The notes below the pieces were generated by a model that searched no databases, was not told where the DNA came from, and worked only from the letters and a program-made list of their open reading frames with translations. Shown here in pieces: positions 25,161-33,833 of a stretch of DNA of 64,000 nucleotides. Numbering within the stretch: the stretch's first letter is position 1; each line of letters opens with the position of its first letter. Source of the DNA: Desulfovibrio sp. (lineage in GTDB: Bacteria > Desulfobacterota > Desulfovibrionia > Desulfovibrionales > Desulfovibrionaceae); the NCBI GenBank assembly GCA_030145055.1, contig JAQYWK010000001.1, positions 310,001-374,000 of the forward strand, written 5' to 3'. Made by a program: the position numbers and the translations under genes.

Positions 25161-27068
25161 ATGACACAGCGCAATTGGACCATACGGACTCTTTCAACAC
25201 TGGCTATTCTGGTAATCGGCTTAATTGTAGCAGTTAACTTCGTAATAGATCCCTATGGAGAATTTCGCTTAATTGAGGGCGACTACAACAAGTTTAAGCT
25301 GAAAGCTGAAAAGACGACCGCCTTACAAGTGGCTTCTAAGCTTTACGATGGTAAGTATGCGCTTGTATTTGGAAGCAGCAGAACAATGCTTCTTTCATCA
25401 GATATGATGAAAGAACCCATTTTAAATTTTAGTACTTCAATTTATAACAATCCCGGCGATATTCTTGCTCTGCTTAAGATGCTAGATGAAAAACAACTTT
25501 CCAATATCACTCACATATATTCTCTAGTTGATATTAATGGATTTCATTACACTAAAACGGCAGAGGAAATGACAAACAAAGTAACTCTTTTACTTGAAAC
25601 CATACGCAATCTTGGTCCTAATAAATTCGAAGATGCATGGGACTGTATTGCTGTAAACACAAAGCAATACAACTCAACGGACTATCCCAAAAATATAGAC
25701 TCCTATGGCTCCCTGCATAAAAAAGACACACCATATAATGCAAAAGAACCATTCTTTTCTAGCCACTTTGTAACTCCATACTTTTTAAAATCACTAAACG
25801 AATTGTCCTCTTTTTGCTCTACTAAGAAAATTAAAACAACCTTTTTTACTACCCCATGGCAACAACCTTTCAGCAGCGAACCGCAAGCTAAAATTTCAAC
25901 TATTTTAAATCAAGCCTCCCAAGCTTGTGGGATACTTTTAAATTTTCAGCTACACCCAGACTTCACTGGAAACACTTCGCTTTTTTCAGATCCTTCACAC
26001 TTAAATACACTAGGACTAAAGTCCTTTATAAAAAAGTTAAAATCATCCAAAGACAATTATATATCTACGGGAAAAACATACAGCCTAACAACCCAAGATT
26101 ACAATCTAATATCGCAAAAAGAACTCATTCAGATTCTCAATAAAGGTACCCATAATTCTAACGCTATGTCCTTTATTCAAACTATTTGTGAAACTGGGCG
26201 CAAAGATCTAATAACTTGTTTGTATCGAAACATAGAAAAACTAAACCAAAGCAAAGCGCTCTATACTGGGAACTCATTTATTTTTGCAAAACCAGATAGA
26301 CTAAAACCACTACTTGAAGAAGGCATTTTATTAGATCAGGAATATCTTGAAGAATCAGCCCTTCAAGACGCCGTTATGTCTGGCAACAAGGAAATGATCA
26401 GAAACGCGATCCTTTTTGGAGCTAAAATAAATCTTCCCAACTTATTTGGCGCCCCCCCCTTACTAACAGCGGCGATGTTCTCACCAGACGTTACTTTGAT
26501 AAAAATGCTTCTTGACAATGGCGCCAACCCAAACTTTATCGCAAAAACAGCTAAGTCTACGGGGTATATAAATGAATCAACGTTCACTTTAGCCCTTAAG
26601 CACAAAAACAAAACTTTACACAACTTTTTAACGACGCATTACCCTGACAATATACTAGCCAAGCATTCGATATTGCTGAATAGTATTATAGATAATACTA
26701 ATAACAGTACGGCATTCGATGAAGCCTTAGCCATTAACCAAAAATATTATGGGTCAAAAGACCCACTTGTGCATAGACTTCATTTAAATAAAGATAGAGC
26801 AGGTTACTTATCTAACGTAAATGGAACAAGAACTATTGTTATTGGAACGGAAGAATACATACTGACTCCCACAGAAGAGTTTCTATACAACACCATCACC
26901 ATTGAAAATAAGATTATAGAATTACTAGAAAAAACTTTTTTATTTCAAACAAGAAGATTACTTTCATCCAACCCAAAAGATCAAGAAATCATGCAATCAA
27001 TTGCCAACGATCTTAGCCGACTGCTAACTCTTTTAAGTAGGCATAATGCTATTTGGGTTCTCAACTAA
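25161..27068 (+). CDS. Predicted SGNH-like acyltransferase partner fused to ankyrin repeats
   Basis: 635 residues. An N-terminal membrane anchor (about residues 8-28) is followed by DPYGEFRL. Then come VFGSSRTMLL (about 69-78), resembling the nucleophile block of AlgJ/AlgX/DltD-type SGNH proteins, and SDPSHLNTLG (about 275-284), fitting the Asp-x-x-His block. About residues 385-480 look like ankyrin repeats (GAPPLLTAAM, then LIKMLLDNGANPNF), followed by a helical tail. The first part suits a periplasmic partner of the MBOAT upstream. Ankyrin repeats on such a protein are unusual, and the tail is unlike anything I recognise. A long AT-rich gap follows, so it probably ends the operon. Confidence 0.65.
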   Translation: MTQRNWTIRTLSTLAILVIGLIVAVNFVIDPYGEFRLIEGDYNKFKLKAEKTTALQVASKLYDGKYALVFGSSRTMLLSSDMMKEPILNFSTSIYNNPGDILALLKMLDEKQLSNITHIYSLVDINGFHYTKTAEEMTNKVTLLLETIRNLGPNKFEDAWDCIAVNTKQYNSTDYPKNIDSYGSLHKKDTPYNAKEPFFSSHFVTPYFLKSLNELSSFCSTKKIKTTFFTTPWQQPFSSEPQAKISTILNQASQACGILLNFQLHPDFTGNTSLFSDPSHLNTLGLKSFIKKLKSSKDNYISTGKTYSLTTQDYNLISQKELIQILNKGTHNSNAMSFIQTICETGRKDLITCLYRNIEKLNQSKALYTGNSFIFAKPDRLKPLLEEGILLDQEYLEESALQDAVMSGNKEMIRNAILFGAKINLPNLFGAPPLLTAAMFSPDVTLIKMLLDNGANPNFIAKTAKSTGYINESTFTLALKHKNKTLHNFLTTHYPDNILAKHSILLNSIIDNTNNSTAFDEALAINQKYYGSKDPLVHRLHLNKDRAGYLSNVNGTRTIVIGTEEYILTPTEEFLYNTITIENKIIELLEKTFLFQTRRLLSSNPKDQEIMQSIANDLSRLLTLLSRHNAIWVLN

Positions 27069-27618
27069 AATTATCACCCAAAAATAATTACAGATCTGTA
27101 ACAACAAACCTATATGTTGTTTACCGACAATCGCCCTACAGGAAATTGTTCTAAAAAGCAGAATTAGATAGTAAAAAATCAGGAAATCTGAGCGTAGCTT
27201 TTCATGGGGGCAGTGCTTCACTGTCCTGTTCAGAATTGATGTGCGGGAGTTTTCTAAATATATGGTGGGATTGAGTCTGTTTGCTGCGGCTGTTTAGATC
27301 AAGTTATATGTAGCGCTGTATTATTCTTCACAGGGTTATAATTAAGAAAAACTGTTCTTGTGGCAGTACTCATCCTAGAAAGCTCGCGACCTTCCCATGC
27401 AACAATACACTTTTCCTAGAATGCTGATTGTTTTTGATAGTCACCCTCCTAATACGAAAGGTGACTATGTCATGCAGAATAATTAATACAAGATGCAAGA
27501 GTTTAGACGTTTACCGATATGCCGCGATAACAAAAGGTAATTTTAGAGATTTCTGTCCCTCTTATCTCCACCTTGAATTAGTATCACTTATTAGCCACCA
27601 TGCTACATACATAGGGAC
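27069..27618. other. 550-base intergenic region between convergent operons
   Basis: No gene is supported here. The most distinct element is a hairpin with a 9-bp perfect stem, ATAGTCACC (27437-27445) and GGTGACTAT (27460-27468), around a 14-base loop; neither side has a T-run after the stem. A smaller hairpin (CAGTG-CTT-CACTG, 27211-27223) lies upstream. A segment near 27342-27356 (TTAAGAAAAACTG) resembles part of the repeated motif at 47.5 and 53.6 kb. No clear terminator follows the plus-strand gene. Confidence 0.5.
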
Positions 27619-28653
27619 TTAGTCTTTTTTTCTTAGGTAAATTTCGATCAAACCGCCATTATCTTTCAAAAAAGGTATTTTACTGAACAAACTATCCGTA
27701 AATCTAATTAGTTTAAAAGCAGTCTCATCCGAAAATAAATTCACTAAATGAGGCGGCAGAAAAACGGTCGTATTTGTTTTCACAGTTTCACCTTTAAACC
27801 ACCCTGACAACATCTCATCTGATATAAGAGATTCATCACCAGGCTCATCGTACCATGCGGGGCATATCTTTTGTAAAAGGTCGAATATTGAACGGAAAAT
27901 AGTCGAGCTGTTCTCACTACCGAAAAAGATGCCTCCAGGCTTCAAGATACGGACTATATCAGAACAAACCTGCTGTAGGCCTGTAAGATGATGCAACACA
28001 CCATATATCATTACAAAATCAGCAGACTTTGTTTTGAAAGGTATCCTGGTAGCATCTGAGACAAAGAAACATCTTTTATCCGTAGAAGACTTGCTCTCTT
28101 CACGTTGTCTCTCAACAGCTTGTTTAACCAGAGATTTAGAGATATCAAAAGCAAAAATATCCAGATTTTTATGATCCTTGATCTGATAAGAGGCCCGCCC
28201 TTGTGCACACCCGACTTCAACCATAATTCTCTGCGAATCTTCGGACTTAGCAATCATCTTGTTTTGCTTATCAAAAAATATCCTGTCAACACCCTTCCAA
28301 AATGGAGTTCTCTCGTACGAAGTATAGCTCTGTATGTCATTTTCTGCATACCAATCGAAATGCTGCTGTTGCTTAGACTGAGCCTCTTTGAGAGCCTCTT
28401 CAGGATTACTCTCATTGGATAGACCTAATTTTTCGAATTGTTCCAAATTCGAAGAATAAAACTTATCACGATCTTCAATATAAGCCAATTCTTTCGGAAG
28501 AAATTCAAGCACTCCGTCTTCAACAGGGAACCACCTTTTACATTTGCTGCAAACAACTACACCGGTATTATCTGCCCCCTCAAAACAATGATAATGAAGG
28601 GTTTCATCACGGCATTCTACACAAATAAGAATTTCAAGAAGCTTATTTAACAT
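27619..28653 (-). CDS. SAM methyltransferase with Trm112-like zinc domain
   Basis: Start set at the ATG at 28653 (MLNKLLEIL), with GAGGG upstream and just clear of the previous stop; an earlier in-frame start overlaps the neighbour. 344 residues. The N-terminus has two cysteine pairs (CVEC and CSKC) spaced as in Trm112-like zinc domains, then GVLEFLP. The class I methyltransferase core follows: VEVGCAQGRASYQI, FDISKSLVKQA, VSDATRIPF, IYGVLHHL and ILKPGGIFF. Methyltransferases of this build occur in glycan clusters, where they methylate a sugar or a lipid-linked intermediate. The substrate is unknown. It lies 11 bases after the GT-C gene, so the two form an operon. Confidence 0.75.
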   Translation of the reverse strand: MLNKLLEILICVECRDETLHYHCFEGADNTGVVVCSKCKRWFPVEDGVLEFLPKELAYIEDRDKFYSSNLEQFEKLGLSNESNPEEALKEAQSKQQQHFDWYAENDIQSYTSYERTPFWKGVDRIFFDKQNKMIAKSEDSQRIMVEVGCAQGRASYQIKDHKNLDIFAFDISKSLVKQAVERQREESKSSTDKRCFFVSDATRIPFKTKSADFVMIYGVLHHLTGLQQVCSDIVRILKPGGIFFGSENSSTIFRSIFDLLQKICPAWYDEPGDESLISDEMLSGWFKGETVKTNTTVFLPPHLVNLFSDETAFKLIRFTDSLFSKIPFLKDNGGLIEIYLRKKD

Positions 28654-28663
28654 ATTACCCTCT

Positions 28664-30046
28664 TTAATAGTTTGTTTTATAAATCTCATATGTGCCACCC
28701 TGCCAGTCTATAAGCCCTTCATAAGTAAGGGTGGAACCGACTTTCTCTTTCACAGCATCGAGTGAGCGTAACTGTGCTGGCCAGATTATATGATCCGCTT
28801 TTTGTTCAAACCCTTTATTCACATTAAGGATTCGCTCAAGCGGTAGAAAAGTACAATCTTCTGCTATAGCAGGGTAGACGATGCAAGGGGCGATAACCGT
28901 TTCGCCCTTAATTTTAGCTTTTAAATTTTCAATTCTAGTCACACGATAATTTGGAAGATTCAAATCAGCTATGAACAATTCATTTTTAAAAAAATCTACC
29001 CACAAGTAGGAAAACATGAACATAGCGCAGGCCACTAAACAACAAGATATCGCCTTCTTGTTGTTTGCAAAAGTGTAGACTAAAAAACCAATTCCAAATG
29101 AAAAGAAAAAGAACAGAGCTGAGAAATATTCAGGCCATTTAGAACGTATGAAAGCGAATATGCCTAAAGTTGAGAATATGCAAATTATAGAAAACTTTTT
29201 CCACGCTTTGTCATCCTGATAGTTTTTGGTAAAATAAAATAAACCGACAGCAGAAACCAAGTAAAAGAATACTAGTTTCTTCTGCACGAGAATCAGCTTC
29301 ATATAGCGGATAACTTCCATATATGGGGGATAGTAGGAAGCCGTACTGTTTGAAGTAACTACGCCGTATATGATTTCTGCTAAACTGTTAGGATAAACAG
29401 CTATGAAGTAAAAGACCGCGGCACAGTACAAGCTGTATAAAACCCCGTGCCCGGCTCTCTTGAATAATGATTGCTTAGAAAGCAGCAAGAATAGCATAAC
29501 GGCTATATAGGAAACTCCTCCAACAGGATGAGCGCAAATAGCAAGCGGTGATAATGCAATTGCTGTTAATGCATATGCTTTACTTTTATGGGCAAAAAAA
29601 GACAAATATAGACCGGCAAAAACAATCGCACACAGAGGTGCGTAAACAGATTCTCCACGAAGAACCACTGTGATATTTTCAGCAGAACTGAACAGTGCAT
29701 AGCACATTGTAATCAGAGCTGCGATTAATTTGTCCTTAAAGAACTCTTCTCCAAATTTGTAAACATAAAATGTAGCAGCAAATGTAAGTAAAATAGAGTG
29801 TATTCTAAACACTCTATAGTCGTAGATGGGTGAATCAGAGATAAATAAAAACCATTTCATAAAAATTTTGACTTGAAAAACAACCAAATCAAGTATTGGA
29901 CAAGTCAAATTTCCATCTGCAATAAAATTATTTACCAACATCATATTCCATCCTCCATCACTGTGGATGGGGCCGGACAGAGCCGCGAGAACTATATATA
30001 TGAATATAAAAATACCAAAAAGTAATTCTGATTTATTTGTAGTCAC
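28664..30046 (-). CDS. Polytopic GT-C glycosyltransferase-like protein
   Basis: 460 residues, starting at GTG 30046 behind a strong AAGGAGG site. About ten membrane helices are visible. After the first helix comes GPIHSDGGWNMM, with an aspartate at the place where GT-C enzymes (ArnT/PMT/Gtr type) carry their catalytic acid; a periplasmic tail follows the last helix. Such proteins transfer a sugar from a polyprenyl-phosphate donor to a glycan in the periplasm. A GtrA-like gene is divergently placed 200 bases away and a GtrB-like gene is at 35.7 kb, which together would form a Gtr-type system. The acceptor is unknown. Confidence 0.65.
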   Translation of the reverse strand: MTTNKSELLFGIFIFIYIVLAALSGPIHSDGGWNMMLVNNFIADGNLTCPILDLVVFQVKIFMKWFLFISDSPIYDYRVFRIHSILLTFAATFYVYKFGEEFFKDKLIAALITMCYALFSSAENITVVLRGESVYAPLCAIVFAGLYLSFFAHKSKAYALTAIALSPLAICAHPVGGVSYIAVMLFLLLSKQSLFKRAGHGVLYSLYCAAVFYFIAVYPNSLAEIIYGVVTSNSTASYYPPYMEVIRYMKLILVQKKLVFFYLVSAVGLFYFTKNYQDDKAWKKFSIICIFSTLGIFAFIRSKWPEYFSALFFFFSFGIGFLVYTFANNKKAISCCLVACAMFMFSYLWVDFFKNELFIADLNLPNYRVTRIENLKAKIKGETVIAPCIVYPAIAEDCTFLPLERILNVNKGFEQKADHIIWPAQLRSLDAVKEKVGSTLTYEGLIDWQGGTYEIYKTNY

Positions 30047-30161
30047 GAATCCTCCTTAAAAAATCTGTATCAACTTAAAAGTGTCACTTATTTCGCACTA
30101 TTATTTTATTTGCAAATACCCGTATACACAATTTTGAAGGAGAAACCGTCTATGTATTGAT

Positions 30162-30179
30162 ATTGCAAAGGAATGCAAT
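30162..30179. promoter_or_regulatory. Palindromic operator candidate
   Basis: ATTGCA (30162-30167) and TGCAAT (30174-30179) form a perfect inverted repeat with a 6-base spacer, directly touching the -35 hexamer of the gtrA promoter candidate and lying in the divergent promoter region of the GT-C gene. A dimeric regulator bound here could control both. No regulator gene is nearby. Confidence 0.35.
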
Positions 30180-30208
30180 TTGACATATAAATTTTATTTT
30201 ATTTTAAC
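30180..30208 (+). promoter_or_regulatory. Candidate sigma-70 promoter of gtrA
   Basis: TTGACA (30180-30185), 17 bases, then TTTAAC (30203-30208): ten of twelve consensus matches with ideal spacing, 41 bases before the gtrA ATG. It overlaps an in-frame TTG at 30180, which argues that the ATG at 30249 is the true start. Confidence 0.5.
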
Positions 30209-30248
30209 GCCTTTTAACTCTTCGCGATCTAAGAGAAAACACAACTCA

Positions 30249-30689
30249 ATGAATAGCAATAATCGTCGTAAAACAGTTAATGAACTGATCCGATTTGTTT
30301 TAGTCGGACTAGTCTCAACTCTCATATACTTCATTGCCAGCAACTTATTTTATTTTGTATTTAATTCCGGCTGGCTCGCAACCGGGGCCGCATGGGTGAT
30401 CGGAACTATATGGAGTTACACAGGTCATATGGTTTTTACATATCGTGTTAAAGCAAATCACAAAAGAATGAGCTGGAGATTTTTGGTATTGTCTGTAGCC
30501 ATGCTAGCCCACGCTCAAGTCTTAACCTATTTACTATACGATTTGCTAAGCATCAAATATTTTTATGTGACCATCGCCTGCGTAATAACGTCTCCTATGA
30601 TTTCATACCCGTTGGGCAAGTATTTTGTCTTTGCTGGCGGATATGGAGAAAAACGTAATTCGGCAAAGCAAAGAACCACAGTCGTATAA
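30249..30689 (+). CDS. GtrA-family membrane protein
   Basis: 146 residues from the ATG at 30249; an earlier TTG at 30180 lies inside the promoter candidate. The family opening NELIRFVLVGLVSTLIYF is clear, with four membrane helices and a positively charged tail. Also typical are TGAAWVIGTIWSYTGHMVFTYR and the final helix ending in YPLGKYFVF. GtrA proteins are small membrane proteins thought to flip polyprenyl-phosphate sugars for GT-C type transferases. It is the only plus-strand gene between 27 and 53 kb apart from the small one at 53.7 kb. The ribosome binding site is weak. Confidence 0.8.
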   Translation: MNSNNRRKTVNELIRFVLVGLVSTLIYFIASNLFYFVFNSGWLATGAAWVIGTIWSYTGHMVFTYRVKANHKRMSWRFLVLSVAMLAHAQVLTYLLYDLLSIKYFYVTIACVITSPMISYPLGKYFVFAGGYGEKRNSAKQRTTVV

Positions 30690-30708
30690 TTCCTTCAATC
30701 TGGACTCT

Positions 30709-31818
30709 TTACGACTTTTTATTAAGAACAGGAAGGTATTTGAGTGGAGCAATGGATGCAAACAAAGCGTTAAAAGCAACGTCATGCGTCCAGCACAGAC
30801 ATTTATTATTTCCCGTACGAATAAGCTCGCGCTGTTTTTTCATCTCCGCACTGTTCCAAACAGACATAAAACTAGCTTCATGTATATTCCCGACTGAACT
30901 CATACACACATTAGTTGTGCAATGTGCTGCGCTTCCGTTTGGATAGACCAAAAGCCTTAAGAATGGACTCCAACAGGCCACATCTTTAAGACGCGCGCCA
31001 TTATACCAGAAATCAGGTATAGAACGATAGTACTTCTGCTTTAAAAAAGGATACCTTGTAGAGAGATTTTTCAGAATATTCCTGATCTCGTCTTCGGGAG
31101 GATAAAAACTCTCCTTTATGTCAGAGAGCTCTTTTCCATGAGGTCCGTTGGCTTGGCCTCCGGTTATGGGCTGGATACTGACATGATCTGCATAGCCGGA
31201 AAGAAAATCCAGAATACCTTCAATGCGCTTATAGTTTCCAGCGTGCAGAACTGTAGTTGTCTTCACTTGCGGAGTATCCCCGTGGCGAAGACTTTTGAGT
31301 TTTTCAATGCCTTTAAGGGCTGCCTCAAACACTCCAGAATGCCTACGCATATCGTCATGTTCTTCTGCTATATTAGAGTCGATACTAACAGTAATGTAAT
31401 CTACACCTGAATCAATTATATCTGCGGCTTTCGCTGAAAGCAAAAGTCCATTGGTGACAATATAAACAATCAGACCATGCTGCTTTAAACGCCTGATGAC
31501 AGGGAAAAGGCGATCATCAATGAGTGGTTCGCCTCCGGTAAAGCCTACAACTCTAGTTCCAGACTTCGCTATTTCATCTGCAAGTTCAAGACACTTCTCG
31601 AGGGACATGTTTGCAGCGTAGTTCCGCTTGATATCATGAGTAGAGCAGAATTTACAATTAAGATTACAATCAAAAGTGAGGTACCATGTCAGGAACAAAG
31701 GTCCATGATGATTATCTTTATTCAGCATCCTGCCGTATATAAGATTAGAGCACAGAGTGGGCAACATCTTTGTAATTGCGTCATAAGAAATTGCAGGCAT
31801 TATTTTTTTTAGATACAC
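30709..31818 (-). CDS. Radical SAM protein with SPASM-like C-terminus
   Basis: Start set at GTG 31818, which has AGAGG seven bases upstream; the longer in-frame start at 31848 overlaps the aminotransferase gene. 369 residues. The cluster-binding motif CNLNCKFC uses C51, C55 and C58, followed by GFTGGEPL and VTNGLLL. The C-terminus has further cysteines (VACWSP, HCTTNVCM, CLCW) like a SPASM auxiliary cluster domain, with GNIHEASFMSVWNS as in that family. Members modify peptides, sugars or lipids by radical chemistry. Here it follows an aminotransferase within a glycan locus, so a sugar or lipid-linked sugar substrate is more likely than a peptide. The reaction is unknown. Confidence 0.8.
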   Translation of the reverse strand: MYLKKIMPAISYDAITKMLPTLCSNLIYGRMLNKDNHHGPLFLTWYLTFDCNLNCKFCSTHDIKRNYAANMSLEKCLELADEIAKSGTRVVGFTGGEPLIDDRLFPVIRRLKQHGLIVYIVTNGLLLSAKAADIIDSGVDYITVSIDSNIAEEHDDMRRHSGVFEAALKGIEKLKSLRHGDTPQVKTTTVLHAGNYKRIEGILDFLSGYADHVSIQPITGGQANGPHGKELSDIKESFYPPEDEIRNILKNLSTRYPFLKQKYYRSIPDFWYNGARLKDVACWSPFLRLLVYPNGSAAHCTTNVCMSSVGNIHEASFMSVWNSAEMKKQRELIRTGNNKCLCWTHDVAFNALFASIAPLKYLPVLNKKS

Positions 31819-31828
31819 TGTGTCGCCT

Positions 31829-33076
31829 CTATTTTGGAGAGTATTCAATTACAGAATCAATGATAACATCTGACGCGGCAACTGAGATCTGAGGATATAT
31901 TGGCAAGAAAAGCACTCTGCTATGCGTTCGGTCTGCGTTCGGAGCAGAAAATTCAAAATGTTTAAATGCCTCTTCACTTGTTATCAAGCTCAAAAGAATG
32001 GGCGAGGAGTCAATATTCTGTTTCAATAGATGTTTTTTAAGTTCTTCAGGGTTTTCTACCAAAACAGGGAAAAGCCAAAATCCATTTTCTGCTTCTCTCC
32101 GTATTTTAGGCAGAATAATCGAACTTGATGATTCAAGTTTGTCATACATGGAAAGACCGATTTTCTTTCGAATCAATTCCCCGGATTTATACTTTTTAAG
32201 CATTTCAATCCCTAATCGGGCTTGAGCGTCACTGAATCTTGTAAAGAAAGATGAGGGTAACGATTGACGCAATGAAACCGACTTATTCGTCTTTTGATAT
32301 TTCGAGAAGAAATCAGAATAATCAGAGAATTTTTTAAGAAGGGGCAAAACAATCTTAGAAAATATCAATCCGGAAAGGGCAACTTTAAATATTACGTTTT
32401 TAACCAAATCAACTAGTACTCCTATTTTGGCAGGAGAATTTTGATTTGCGGCTTGCTCTTTCAGCTTGGCAGCTAATTCCTTGTCAGAAGTAACTACAAC
32501 ACCACCATTAAAAGTAGAAACAGGCTTAAGTAGGCTCAAACTGAAAATAGCGGCTTTACCGAACGTTCCCACCGGCTTCCCATTGTCTTCGGTCAACAAT
32601 GCCTGAGAGCAGTCTTCTAATAGAGTTATATTATTTTTATCAAGGATCTCTAGAATTTTTTCCATATCCATCGCGTAACCATACAAATATGTTAGCAATA
32701 AAACTTTTGTTTTGGGAGTGATCTTTTGCTTAAGGTCTTCGCAGTCGATATGAAAACTATCTGGTTCAAGATCTACCACAACAGGTTTGAGACCACACAA
32801 ACGGATAATATTTATAAAATCTGCAATGTGCATGGGGGTTATCATTACCTCGCTACCCGGTTCGAGATCGAGAGCTTTAAGGGTATGATAAAAACCCATG
32901 CGAGCCTTACAAAAAGCAACCCCGTATTCTCTATTAAACTGGGCTGCAAATGAACTAGCAAATTTTTCAACAATGGGTGAGCATTTTTGTCTGTCATTCA
33001 GGGGGTTTAACAATCCTAAAAAAGTTTTGCCGAGGTCTAGGCAGCTAATTTGTATTTTCGCTCTAGGTATTATCAT
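31829..33076 (-). CDS. DegT/DnrJ/EryC1-family aminotransferase, divergent
   Basis: 415 residues, with GGAG five bases before the ATG. The fold type I features are recognisable: KARMGFYHTLKAL (PLP phosphate region), LLEDCSQALL (ring aspartate) and SLSLLKPVSTFNGGVVV with the PLP lysine. The flanking sequence differs from ordinary sugar transaminases, with an extra hydrophobic insertion around residues 200-235 (LVKNVIFKVALSGLIFSKIVLPLL) that might touch the membrane. Members with such an insertion could act on lipid-linked or unusual substrates. It is followed 10 bases later by the radical SAM gene. The substrate is not known. Confidence 0.72.
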   Translation of the reverse strand: MIIPRAKIQISCLDLGKTFLGLLNPLNDRQKCSPIVEKFASSFAAQFNREYGVAFCKARMGFYHTLKALDLEPGSEVMITPMHIADFINIIRLCGLKPVVVDLEPDSFHIDCEDLKQKITPKTKVLLLTYLYGYAMDMEKILEILDKNNITLLEDCSQALLTEDNGKPVGTFGKAAIFSLSLLKPVSTFNGGVVVTSDKELAAKLKEQAANQNSPAKIGVLVDLVKNVIFKVALSGLIFSKIVLPLLKKFSDYSDFFSKYQKTNKSVSLRQSLPSSFFTRFSDAQARLGIEMLKKYKSGELIRKKIGLSMYDKLESSSSIILPKIRREAENGFWLFPVLVENPEELKKHLLKQNIDSSPILLSLITSEEAFKHFEFSAPNADRTHSRVLFLPIYPQISVAASDVIIDSVIEYSPK

Positions 33077-33136
33077 TCAATCTCCGTAAACGTCTTATTT
33101 ATTCCAGATATGAAATTGCTGAAATACTGCGAGCTT

Positions 33137-33760
33137 TTACTGCTTCGCAGTGTGTTTTATTTCTCTTGAAAAATAGATAAACTCTCGGCCACCGTTAAGT
33201 TTTATGCATTCTGTGTCATAACCACATTTTCTATAAAACCCAATGGCGGCATTATCTTCGCTATATAGTGTTTTTACATATATTTTATGTATGCCGGACT
33301 TGTTAGAATGAGATTCAATATGCCTGAGCATGGCATTTCCAATCCCGGATCCGCGACTTTCCTTTGAAACAAAAATATAGACTATTTCTGGTACCAGCAA
33401 GGGTGATGATTTTTTAAATATTTCTCGGAAGAGATTTGCTAAGTACTCTCGCAGACTCTTTGTTGTCAACACCTTAAAGGCTACCTCAGCCAGCACGTTT
33501 AAAGCGATGCCTTTCAAAATACGGGAACTCATATCTTCCGGAGAATGTGTAAAAACAGCTACACATGAAATTTTGCCAACATCATTTTCATCTACAAAAA
33601 TTATTTCACTATCCGAACCTGCAAAGACTGCATACATGCCCTTTAAAAATTTCTTACCCAAAATAGTTGGAATGTCATCGGGCAAAGAATTGCGATGCAA
33701 TTCAGCAATGTCTTCTATTTGCTCAGAATCGGCTGTATTAAAAAATATTTTTATTGGCAT
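33137..33760 (-). CDS. GNAT-family N-acetyltransferase
   Basis: 207 residues. The acetyl-CoA site is visible in VSKESRGSGIGNAMLRHIE (the R/Q-x-x-G-x-G/A pattern), with a C-terminal strand-helix containing NAAIGFYRKCGYD. The N-terminal half carries an insertion of about 50 residues between strands, where many family members vary. GNAT enzymes in glycan clusters acetylate amino sugars. Its neighbours are the DegT aminotransferase/radical SAM pair and asnB, so it may finish an amino group those enzymes install. Substrate is not shown by sequence. Confidence 0.78.
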   Translation of the reverse strand: MPIKIFFNTADSEQIEDIAELHRNSLPDDIPTILGKKFLKGMYAVFAGSDSEIIFVDENDVGKISCVAVFTHSPEDMSSRILKGIALNVLAEVAFKVLTTKSLREYLANLFREIFKKSSPLLVPEIVYIFVSKESRGSGIGNAMLRHIESHSNKSGIHKIYVKTLYSEDNAAIGFYRKCGYDTECIKLNGGREFIYFSREIKHTAKQ

Positions 33761-33833
33761 TTAAGCGTGTCTACTTTCGGCAGCCTATAGCAATCCGAAT
33801 CATCCAAAAGGTTCAAATGTTTCCGGAACCATA

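Noticed and set aside
27437-27468. Terminator of the operon ending at 27068
   Set aside because: The 9-bp stem is good, but no T-run follows on either strand and it lies 370 bases past the gene.
27428-27622. Small plus-strand reading frame
   Set aside because: It spans a hairpin, has no ribosome binding site and no protein-like composition or family; treated as non-coding.
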